From positions 1-35,592 of the forward strand of contig CAJUEK010000019.1 in assembly GCA_910585445.1 (NCBI GenBank): DNA of 35,592 bases, read 5' to 3'. Source of the DNA: an uncultured Bacteroidales bacterium. Its GTDB lineage: Bacteria; Bacteroidota; Bacteroidia; Bacteroidales; UBA932. The translations under genes and the position numbers were made by a program. The notes under the pieces were generated by a model that made no database searches, was not told the DNA's origin, and worked only from the letters and a program-made list of their open reading frames with translations. Within the stretch, counting starts at the first letter, position 1; each line of letters begins with the position of its first letter. This document shows, piece by piece, positions 14,922 through 22,753 of the stretch.

Positions 14922-16151
14922 ATGATGCATCTTTTTACCGACATTCTACGTAACTCCATACTCATCACAGGCCTGGTCGCCGTAATGATGATGATGATAG
15001 AATCCCTGAACATCGAGTCCAAGGGAATGTTTTTCAGCGGACTGCGCAAGACTAAAGTCGGCCAGGTCGTCATCGCGGCGCTTCTTGGTTCGGTGCCAGG
15101 CTGCATGGGCGGCTTTGCGACCGTATCGCTATATACCCACAGGATGTTCAGTTTCGGCGCCCTCGTGGCCATGATGATAGCCTCTTCCGGTGACGAGGCG
15201 TTCATGATGCTCGCCATGATACCGGACAAGGCTCTTGCGATATTTGCTGCACTCTTTGTCATTGCTGTAATAGTCGGGATAGTCACAGATGCTGTAAATG
15301 ACAGGATTCACGGCAGAAGATGCTCCATGGCCGACCATAGCGGATGCGGGGTCATCACAGGCTGCAAGGACGGATATATGGTCCATGACACGGAAGCACA
15401 CGGGCAGGTAAACGATTCGGACAGCTCCGGGAATCATTCCGGCAGGCGGCATTTCGGCTGGAAGCGCATTGTAATGTTCATCGGACTGGCTGTATTCATC
15501 GCAGCCCTCGCTACAGGAAAACTGTCGCATGACCATAATTCGCATGCAGGTGAAGGCCATCAGACATCCCTGCATGCAGAAAATGCGGGTACGCACTGCG
15601 AAGAGGCATGCTGCAGCGCACAGCACGGGCATTCTCATAACCATGAAAGCGAATGCGGCCATGAAACAGGCCTGAAGATAGACCTGCTGAGCGAAGACTG
15701 GATGAACATGCTGTTTGCCGGCCTGAGCGTAATCGTGCTTTTCGTGCTTGCCCTTGCCTCTGACCATTTCGTAGAGGAGCATATATGGAACCATATTGTG
15801 AAAAAGCATATCCCGACCATATTCTCATGGACTTTCGGAGTGCTGCTTATAATAGGAATAGGTCTTCAGTATCTTGACATCAGCAGCTGGATAAGCGGAA
15901 ACACCGCGCTTATGATTCTGCTTGCCACGGTGGTCGGAATAATTCCGGAATCAGGACCTCACATGATTTTCGTAACCCTTTATGCTGCGGGGATAGTTCC
16001 CCTGCCGGTATTGCTTGCAAACAGCATCTCGCAGGACGGCCATGCATCCATTCCGCTTTTGGCGGAAAGCAAGAAAAGCTTTTTGTGGGCAAAGCTGGTC
16101 AACTGCGCCACTGCCCTTGCAGCCGGATATGCGGCAATGGCTTTCATGTAG
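14922..16151 (+). CDS. Putative manganese/arsenic-type efflux membrane protein with His-rich loop
   Basis: This 409-residue polytopic membrane protein belongs, by its motifs, to the family annotated as putative manganese transporter or arsenic efflux protein (ArsP_2-like). Motifs include GSVPGCMGGF near residues 57-66, SSGDEAFMM near 87-95, IIPESGPHM near 340-348, and SISQDGHAS. About ten hydrophobic segments are visible, split by a long central hydrophilic loop (residues about 195-250) very rich in His, Cys, Asp and Glu, for example GHSHNHESECGHE. Such loops bind transition metals and suggest a sensing or capture role in export. The repeated 'SxGDE' and 'PESGPH' halves suggest an internal duplication. 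Two adjacent ATGs (14922, 14925) are possible starts. It follows the DUF1573 gene with 33 bases between them. The transported ion cannot be decided from the sequence. Confidence 0.75.
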   Translation: MMHLFTDILRNSILITGLVAVMMMMIESLNIESKGMFFSGLRKTKVGQVVIAALLGSVPGCMGGFATVSLYTHRMFSFGALVAMMIASSGDEAFMMLAMIPDKALAIFAALFVIAVIVGIVTDAVNDRIHGRRCSMADHSGCGVITGCKDGYMVHDTEAHGQVNDSDSSGNHSGRRHFGWKRIVMFIGLAVFIAALATGKLSHDHNSHAGEGHQTSLHAENAGTHCEEACCSAQHGHSHNHESECGHETGLKIDLLSEDWMNMLFAGLSVIVLFVLALASDHFVEEHIWNHIVKKHIPTIFSWTFGVLLIIGIGLQYLDISSWISGNTALMILLATVVGIIPESGPHMIFVTLYAAGIVPLPVLLANSISQDGHASIPLLAESKKSFLWAKLVNCATALAAGYAAMAFM

Positions 16152-16238
16152 CATCCGTTATTGCAAAACAGGTCAGTGACAGGCATTTCCGGAAGGGTGC
16201 GAAGACCCCGTCTCTGTATGGTTTTTGGGCCTAATCCT

Positions 16239-16268
16239 TTGAAAAAAGAAAAAAAATCCGTTCTTTTG
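16239..16268 (+). promoter_or_regulatory. Promoter of the surface lipoprotein operon
   Basis: TTG at 16239-16241 and TTCTTTTG at 16261-16268 are 19 bases apart. The second element keeps the TTTG core but has T in place of A at the second position. The leader would be about 25 bases. No better candidate lies between the exporter stop and the lipoprotein start. Confidence 0.5.
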
Positions 16269-16298
16269 CAGAATATATTTTTTAATTCTTAACCAAAA

Positions 16299-18464
16299 AT
16301 GAGACGAATAAGATTTGCGGCAGCCTGCTTAACGGTCTTATTGTCAAGCTGTAACGGGGCACTTAAAGAGACATCTCCTGAAAATGGTCAGGGGATTGTT
16401 TCCATTTCCCTTACATCAGCATCTGACAATAATGTCACAAAAGCAGACGAAGACATCAATTCGCATCTCGGAGACTTCACTCTCGAGATAACCAACTCTT
16501 CCGGAGTATGCTTCTACCGTGAAAAATTTGCGGACGCCGCAGACACGGAGATTCTGATGAACTCCGGAGACTACACATTGACGGCGAAATACGGAAACCC
16601 CACAAACGCCGGATTCGAAAACGCAATGTTCTACAAAGCCGAGCAGCAGTTCACGGTACACCCGCAGACGCATGAAACAATCAGCGCCGTAGCCACACTG
16701 GCGAAAGTGAAAGTAGCTGTAAAGTATGTGAATCTGCTTGAACTTGACGAGAATGACTATTTTGTCAACATCGAATGGGGCACAGCCGGTGACATCGTAA
16801 AATTCAGCAAAGAAGAGACACGTGCGGCCTACATTCCGGCTGGAAAGCTGATTCCTGTATTCCACTATTGCATGAACGGGGAATGGAAGAGCTACCGTGC
16901 ACAGTCCCTTATCGGCAATCCGAACGACTTCATCACATTCAAGATTGACCTTGACCCGACTGTCAACCCGGACGAAGGCTCCGCTTCAATCTCCGTAACA
17001 ATCGACACCGAGACAGAGACGATTGACAAGCCGCTTGAGATTGAGTATATCGAATTCACAGGCCAAGGCCCGACTTTCGACATAATAAGCGATTCACCTG
17101 GAAACACTGAGCTGAGGGTTTATCCTGGAGAAAGGGCTGCGTCACACAAGGCAAGAGTTGACGCCCTTGTGCCTGACAGGGTGGAGAAATGCCTGCTTCA
17201 GATTGAGTCGCCATACCTGTCAAGCCTCGGAATACCGTCGGAAGTTGACCTGACCGACATGGAGAGCGAGGCATGCGACCTGCTTTGGGAATACGGAATC
17301 AGATGGTTCCGCGAGATGAAAGGCAGAAGGCTCACTTTCGTTGACCTCGAGGGCTATGCAGACCATATCGCAAACATGCACTATGACCCGGACAATCCAA
17401 AGAACGCGAATTTCAAGATTATAGTCGAGGATATGAACAAGCAGCGTGAGGAGACTTCTTTCGCACGTTTCATAGAGGTGAAGCCTGAGTTCACCCTTGA
17501 TGCCGTGGTTGCAAACATCTATGCAACAAAGTCATGCGAAATCACAGCCACACTCCAGAGGGGAACCGGCAACCCTGCCGCCCTTCTGCTTGACTACCGT
17601 TCCGACAGTGACCCTGCTTTCAGTGACTGGAGACGTGCGGAAATGCGCCATGACCTGAATCTTGACACAGAGACGGAGAACATCAACGCGTACGCGGACA
17701 TGTCCGGTCTCAAGCCGAATACAAAATACAGGATGAGGCTCCGCTACAGGAATAATGACAAGCTTGTCAAATACTTCGATTTCACGACAGAGGAGGCAGC
17801 CCAGGTCGGGAATGCCGGATTCGAAGACTGGAGCATGGATAAAGTCAAGGACAGGATTCCCCGCTATTTCCCTTATTTCTCTGATGCACAGGAGAAATGG
17901 TGGGACAGCAACAATACGGAGACCACATCCAGGCATTTAAGCTTGTTTAATCCGACAGCTTACACCTGTTTTCCTACAGTCTGGTACACTGAAGAAGGCC
18001 GAAACGGAAAAGCCGCAGTAATAACGGCAGTGGCTACATACAGTACCAACACAGGCGCTCAGGCTCGCGGAGCAACTCAAGGCGAGCTGTTCATAGGGAC
18101 CTATGGAGGAAACCGCAAGCACAATTTCACTTCAAGGCCGTCAGCCGTAAAATTCTGGTACAAATATGCTCCGGAAGGAAACGACACATGGCAGGCTCTC
18201 GTGCAGATTATGAACGGCAGCTCCGTAATCGGAGAAGGCCGTCTCACCAATTCTGCATCGGTATCATCATGGACAGAAGGCACTGTCAACATAACATATT
18301 CCAACACCAAACTGAAAGCAACAGGAATTTACATACAGTTCCTCCAGTCAACTTCATCAAGTCCGAATATAAAATGGAACAAGACTCTAAGGATTCCTGA
18401 CGGGGAATTTACCCTCCATGCAGGAAGCCAGCTTACTGTTGATGACGTAGAACTCATTTATTAG
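16299..18464 (+). CDS. Surface lipoprotein: DUF4493, Ig-like, FnIII-like, PCMD-like
   Basis: This 721-residue lipoprotein is the first gene of the operon. The signal ends in a lipobox LLSSC with the lipidated Cys at residue 18. Residues about 30-245 match the DUF4493 pattern: a first strand GIVSISL, then VTKADED with Lys48, then DFTLEI and SGDYTLTAKYG. A second beta domain spans about 250-390, an FnIII-like domain about 397-490 (SGLKPNTKYRMRLRYRN), and a C-terminal PCMD-like domain from about 504 (GNAGFEDWSMD) to LTVDDVELIY at the end. PCMD is named as a putative carbohydrate-metabolism domain, but no activity is established. The C-terminus is more diverged from the other two PCMD proteins of the operon, lacking the TDWDEP motif. 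The next gene starts 26 bases later. Location is probably the cell surface. Confidence 0.75.
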   Translation: MRRIRFAAACLTVLLSSCNGALKETSPENGQGIVSISLTSASDNNVTKADEDINSHLGDFTLEITNSSGVCFYREKFADAADTEILMNSGDYTLTAKYGNPTNAGFENAMFYKAEQQFTVHPQTHETISAVATLAKVKVAVKYVNLLELDENDYFVNIEWGTAGDIVKFSKEETRAAYIPAGKLIPVFHYCMNGEWKSYRAQSLIGNPNDFITFKIDLDPTVNPDEGSASISVTIDTETETIDKPLEIEYIEFTGQGPTFDIISDSPGNTELRVYPGERAASHKARVDALVPDRVEKCLLQIESPYLSSLGIPSEVDLTDMESEACDLLWEYGIRWFREMKGRRLTFVDLEGYADHIANMHYDPDNPKNANFKIIVEDMNKQREETSFARFIEVKPEFTLDAVVANIYATKSCEITATLQRGTGNPAALLLDYRSDSDPAFSDWRRAEMRHDLNLDTETENINAYADMSGLKPNTKYRMRLRYRNNDKLVKYFDFTTEEAAQVGNAGFEDWSMDKVKDRIPRYFPYFSDAQEKWWDSNNTETTSRHLSLFNPTAYTCFPTVWYTEEGRNGKAAVITAVATYSTNTGAQARGATQGELFIGTYGGNRKHNFTSRPSAVKFWYKYAPEGNDTWQALVQIMNGSSVIGEGRLTNSASVSSWTEGTVNITYSNTKLKATGIYIQFLQSTSSSPNIKWNKTLRIPDGEFTLHAGSQLTVDDVELIY

Positions 18465-18490
18465 ACCCATATATAACAGCTTATATAATC

Positions 18491-19720
18491 ATGAAAAAGA
18501 CATTTTACACAATATTGGCATGCTCGGCCATATTCACCGGCTGCAAAGACACCATCCTTACGGAAAACGGCACAGGAATCCTGGCTTTCAACCTTGGCTG
18601 GAACCAGGAAGACTACTCTGACAAGATAATAGGCGTAAAGTCAGAGGGGGGAGCCACTGAAATGGACATAAACGAATTCGAGGTGACCATAAACTCTTCA
18701 ACAGGCTCATATACAAAGTCTTTCCTATACAAGGACGTGCCTTCAATGCTTGAGCTTTCAGCTGGTTCATATACAGTTTCCGCCCACTCTCCCAACATAA
18801 GCGGAGGAATGGCGGCATGGAACTCACCGGAATATGCAGGAAGCAAGACTTTCGATGTGGCAGTCGGAAAAATCTCCACGGTTGAGCTTGTATGCACCTT
18901 GTCCAACATGAAGGTCTCAATCAACTGCTCTGACAAATTCCTCAACGAGCTTTCCGATTTTGTAATCACAGTCTCACAGGAGAGCAGCTCGCTGACATGG
19001 AGAAGACAGGAAGTGATTGACTCCAAGGCCGGCTATTTCCCTGTAGCTCCCCTTACGGTATTCGTCAGCGGAACCAGGGCGATAGACAATTCCACTGCGA
19101 CAGTCACATTCAAAATCCCGAATGTGGCGGCAAAGGACCACCATGTAATAAACATTGACGCGACTACCACAGGAAGCTCTCAGTTCCAGCTTTCTGTCGA
19201 TACCGGCACAAATGACAAAGATGTGGAAATCACGGTTCCCGGCTTTGACCAGAACCCTGTTCCTGACCCGGAGGAGCCTGAGATTCCGGAAAACCCAGGC
19301 ACTGCCGAGGCACCGTCAATAGAATGGGCGGCCAATCCGAGCTTCGACACAATCGAAATCACTGACGAAATGGATGTGAATCTTGTTGTCAAGGCTCCTG
19401 GAAAAATCAAGCAGTTCAAGGTTACTGTAAGTGAGAATTTTACAGAGATGGTTGGCATGATGGGCGCAGAAAACGGTGTCATGGACTTGATAAACAATAC
19501 CACACTGATAGAGAACCTTGGAGGTATGCTTATGCTGCCTACTGGAAATGAACTTCTCAATCAGACTGAGGTCAATTTCTCTTTGTCGAAGCTTGTCCCG
19601 TTCATTTCCCAGGTAGGAACCGCTGGCGAAGATTACAGTTTCACACTTGACGTGGAAGACGCACTCGGACAGACGCTCTCTAAAGTGTGCACTTTCCACA
19701 ATCCGGCTGCTGCCCAGTAA
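18491..19720 (+). CDS. Surface lipoprotein: DUF4493 plus Ig-like domain
   Basis: This 409-residue lipoprotein has lipobox IFTGC (Cys18). The DUF4493 region covers about residues 26-245: first strand GILAFNL, then GVKSEGGATE with Lys50, EFEVTI, SAGSYTVSAHSP, SPEYAGSKTFDV and the CTLSNMKVSI strand. A Pro/Glu-rich linker (DPEEPEIPENPG, about 258-270) leads to one Ig-like domain (about 278-405). It lacks the FnIII and PCMD parts found in the proteins on either side, so it is the shortest DUF4493 member here and could be a stalk or major subunit if the proteins assemble. It sits 26 bases after gene one and 12 bases before gene three. Function unknown. Confidence 0.75.
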   Translation: MKKTFYTILACSAIFTGCKDTILTENGTGILAFNLGWNQEDYSDKIIGVKSEGGATEMDINEFEVTINSSTGSYTKSFLYKDVPSMLELSAGSYTVSAHSPNISGGMAAWNSPEYAGSKTFDVAVGKISTVELVCTLSNMKVSINCSDKFLNELSDFVITVSQESSSLTWRRQEVIDSKAGYFPVAPLTVFVSGTRAIDNSTATVTFKIPNVAAKDHHVINIDATTTGSSQFQLSVDTGTNDKDVEITVPGFDQNPVPDPEEPEIPENPGTAEAPSIEWAANPSFDTIEITDEMDVNLVVKAPGKIKQFKVTVSENFTEMVGMMGAENGVMDLINNTTLIENLGGMLMLPTGNELLNQTEVNFSLSKLVPFISQVGTAGEDYSFTLDVEDALGQTLSKVCTFHNPAAAQ

Positions 19721-19732
19721 TATAAAGATGTC

Positions 19733-21907
19733 ATGACCATGAAACGATTATTGATTTCATTGCTTGCCGTGGCAGCTGCCACGACGACGGTTCCCTCTTG
19801 CGTGGAGGTGCAGCCGGAGTCTGACGGAACCGGCTATCTCAACCTGAATGTTGAGAAGGATGCGCCCAATGATACGATTTATGTCAGTCCCAATACTAAA
19901 GGCGCAGAGACAGAAGACAGGAAAATCGGCATCAAGATATATGACAATGTGGGAGACCTTGTCCATGAGGCCGAGGACTATACAGCAATGGGCACCTTTG
20001 AGCTGAGGACAGGATATTACCGTGCTGTCGCATTTTCCGGAGAGAGCCCGACCGGCGCGTCTTTCGATTCCCCATACTACAGCGGAGAACAGAATTTCTC
20101 AATAAGGAGAGGACAAACCGAGACTCTTGACATCACATGCCGCCTTGCAAACATCAAGGTGACAGTAACTCTCGACCCTAAAATCATCGAGAAATTCAGC
20201 GAATACAAATTCACTGTTACAGGCAATGAGAATTCCGTATTGGAATATAACCAGGACCTGGCGAACTTCTCCAGGGAGGGTTACTTCCCTGCCGCTGTCA
20301 CTGAGCTTACGTGGGAACTTGCCCTTGTCAGCAAGACAGGCATCGCCTACAATACGCTGAGCGGCACTTATGAGAACGTGAAGCCTTGCCAGCACTACAG
20401 ATTCAACTTTACCCTAAAAGAGGAAGAGCCGTCAACCGACATCGGAGGCTCCATATTCACAATCATTCTGGATGACTCGCTCAACCAGAAAGAGTATGAC
20501 ATTAACCTTGATTTCGGCAAGAAGGCCCCTGTGATTTCCGCTGGTGAGCAGAATCTTGAAAATCTTGAGCATTACGACGGAGACCCTTGCAGCATCAGCA
20601 TTTCGTCAGAATCCCATATAGAGTCGCTTGTCATCTCGCACGATGACCCGGCTCTTGAAACTGCCGGCCTGCAACGCTCAGTCGAGCTTGCCGGAGCCGG
20701 AGCGGACCTTCTTTCAGAACTCTCTGCGATAGGCATCGTTACAGAGGGCATAGTATCACAGATTGCGACAAAGGCTGACGGAAATCCTGAAAGTGCGTCA
20801 ATTGATTTTTCCGCCTTCCTGTCCTCTTTGCCAGAAGGCAGATACACGCTGAACTTCAATGTGACTAACGGCGACGGTGCAGCTGAGACTGCAATGAATG
20901 TAAATGTGCTCGGGGAACGCCCTTCTGCTGTCATCAATGCTGTTTCCGCAGAAGAGGTCTGGGCCATGTTCGCCAAAGTAAAGGCCACCTATGTATCACA
21001 GGGCAATCCTGAAGGATTTGGATTCAGATATAAGGCTGCTGATGCCGACACATGGACAGAAGTGGCTGCCGCTTCCCATGACGGGGCAAGCAGCACTTTC
21101 ACGGCCGAGATACGCGGACTGCAGCCTTCGCAGAGCTATGTAATCAAAGCCATCTGCTCTGATGCTGAAGGCCCGGAGACATCATTCACCACCGAAAGCG
21201 CGGCAGTTGTCCCTAACATGAACTTCGATGCCTGGTATCAAGACGGTAAGATATGGTTCCCTGGAGTATCTTCAGACAACTGTTTTTGGGATACTGCCAA
21301 CAAAGGCTCTTCAGCATTAAGCATTTTCCCGACTACACCAGAGGAAACCAATGTCATCTCAGGCAAAGCAGCAAGACTTGAAAGCAAAAAGGTAGCTTTG
21401 GTCGGGCTTGCAGCCGGAAACATATACACCGGAAAATTCATTGAGGCCGTGATGAACATAACCAAGCCTGGAGCAAAACTTGACTGGGGCATTCCTTTCG
21501 GGTCAAGGCCTCTTGCTCTCAAAGGAAACTACATGTACAAGCCGGTGGCAATTGACCAGGCAAAAGCTCCGTATACAGACATGAAAGGCAAGACTGACAT
21601 AGGCCAGATACAGATAATGCTCACCGACTGGGATGAACCTTTCAGGATAAGCACAGCAGACGGAGATTTTGTACAAGTCAATACTGACAAACACATCATC
21701 GGATACGGAACGATGGACCTCAATGAAACAACTGGCTATCAGGAATTTACAATCAATGTAGATTACCGTGACAGGACAAGGACGCCGAAGTATATCGTGA
21801 TTGTGGCTTCCGCCAGCAAATACGGAGACTACTTCACCGGAGGTGTCGGAAGTACCCTCTACCTTGATGAATTCGAGCTTGTATATGACCCTGAGCAACT
21901 AAACTGA
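19733..21907 (+). CDS. Surface lipoprotein: DUF4493, Ig-like, FnIII-like, PCMD
   Basis: This 724-residue lipoprotein has lipobox TVPSC (Cys23). DUF4493 covers about residues 33-245 and is the most canonical of the three: GTGYLNLNV, then NTKGAET with Lys56, KIGIKIYD, FELRTGYYRAVAFSG, SFDSPYYSGEQNFS and CRLANIKVTV. A beta domain spans about 266-395 and an FnIII-like domain about 400-490 (LQPSQSYVIKA). The PCMD domain runs from MNFDAWYQDGK (about 495) to the end, with WDTANKG, AARLESK, GNIYTGKF, MLTDWDEPF and the final FTGGVGSTLYLDEFE. Its PCMD part is closely similar to that of the gene at 22754, so one arose by duplication. Starts at 19733 or 19739 are both possible. An outer-membrane barrel gene follows after 10 bases. 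Confidence 0.78.
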   Translation: MTMKRLLISLLAVAAATTTVPSCVEVQPESDGTGYLNLNVEKDAPNDTIYVSPNTKGAETEDRKIGIKIYDNVGDLVHEAEDYTAMGTFELRTGYYRAVAFSGESPTGASFDSPYYSGEQNFSIRRGQTETLDITCRLANIKVTVTLDPKIIEKFSEYKFTVTGNENSVLEYNQDLANFSREGYFPAAVTELTWELALVSKTGIAYNTLSGTYENVKPCQHYRFNFTLKEEEPSTDIGGSIFTIILDDSLNQKEYDINLDFGKKAPVISAGEQNLENLEHYDGDPCSISISSESHIESLVISHDDPALETAGLQRSVELAGAGADLLSELSAIGIVTEGIVSQIATKADGNPESASIDFSAFLSSLPEGRYTLNFNVTNGDGAAETAMNVNVLGERPSAVINAVSAEEVWAMFAKVKATYVSQGNPEGFGFRYKAADADTWTEVAAASHDGASSTFTAEIRGLQPSQSYVIKAICSDAEGPETSFTTESAAVVPNMNFDAWYQDGKIWFPGVSSDNCFWDTANKGSSALSIFPTTPEETNVISGKAARLESKKVALVGLAAGNIYTGKFIEAVMNITKPGAKLDWGIPFGSRPLALKGNYMYKPVAIDQAKAPYTDMKGKTDIGQIQIMLTDWDEPFRISTADGDFVQVNTDKHIIGYGTMDLNETTGYQEFTINVDYRDRTRTPKYIVIVASASKYGDYFTGGVGSTLYLDEFELVYDPEQLN

Positions 21908-21917
21908 TTTTGAATTG

Positions 21918-22739
21918 ATGAAAAAAAGAATAATATTTTTCACCATTATGCTCGCTTTGGCCACAGCCCTCACGGCTGCGGCCAAAAGCGATACTACGGC
22001 AGTCAAGCCATTCGACAGAGGAATCGGGAAAAGCAACTCGTGCTTCATTCCAAAAGGAACCGTAGGCGCTGGAGTGTCATTTTCCTACAGCAAATACAAT
22101 CTCGGCAACATGGCAGATGACGCCGGCTTCTCAATGCTGTTCTCTCTTGTGCAGGATCTGCATGGTGACTTTACGTCATTCACCATTTCCCCGTTCGTTT
22201 CCTACTTCGTAATTGACAACCTGGCCATAGGCGCACGTTTCAATTATGAACGCTTCGGATTCGGGCTGAACGGAGTAAATCTGTCCATCAATGAGGATTT
22301 GGGCCTGTCCCTGAAAGACTTCCACCATTTAAAGCAGTCATATACCGGTTCCATAACCCTGCGCAACTATATGCCGCTTGCCAACAGCAAGCGATTCGCC
22401 ATGTTCACAGAATTGAGGGCCACCGGAGGCTATGCGCAATCCGAGACATACAGGAAAGAGGATGAAGGAAAATACGGGACATATCAGGATATCTACAAAT
22501 TCGAACTGGGCGCGGTTCCGGGTGTATCCGCATTCATAACAAACGAGGTAGCGCTGGAAATATCAGTCGGACTGCTCGGTTTCGATTACCAGAAAGTCGT
22601 GCAGGTAACCAACCAGGTTGAAAAGAGCCAGATGGAGAAGAGCGGCGCGAACTTCAAGATAAACCTGTTCTCGATTAATTTCGGAATGTCATTCTATCTG
22701 CCTACAGGACAGCACCGTCCAAAGAAAAACAAGAACTAA
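21918..22739 (+). CDS. Outer-membrane beta-barrel protein
   Basis: This 273-residue exported protein has signal peptide MKKRIIFFTIMLALATALTAAAK. The rest alternates hydrophobic and polar residues in strands with aromatic girdles (VGAGVSFSYSKYNLG, SFTISPFVSYFVIDNLAIGARFNYERFGFG, SITLRNYMPL, FAMFTELRATGGYAQ) and ends in a strand FSINFGMSFYLP before a basic tail (HRPKKNKN). This is the plan of a small barrel of about 8-10 strands. It lacks a C-terminal OmpA peptidoglycan domain. The frame continues 3 bases upstream to a TTG, but ATG 21918 is the natural start. Its place between two PCMD lipoproteins in the same operon suggests that it docks, displays or exports them. That role is inference. Confidence 0.72.
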   Translation: MKKRIIFFTIMLALATALTAAAKSDTTAVKPFDRGIGKSNSCFIPKGTVGAGVSFSYSKYNLGNMADDAGFSMLFSLVQDLHGDFTSFTISPFVSYFVIDNLAIGARFNYERFGFGLNGVNLSINEDLGLSLKDFHHLKQSYTGSITLRNYMPLANSKRFAMFTELRATGGYAQSETYRKEDEGKYGTYQDIYKFELGAVPGVSAFITNEVALEISVGLLGFDYQKVVQVTNQVEKSQMEKSGANFKINLFSINFGMSFYLPTGQHRPKKNKN

Positions 22740-22753
22740 TACAAGACTTTTTC

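Noticed and set aside
14216..15286. Minus-strand frame of 356 codons
   Set aside because: It lies opposite the DUF1573 and exporter genes, both of which have clear signals and motifs. The frame shows no motif of its own.
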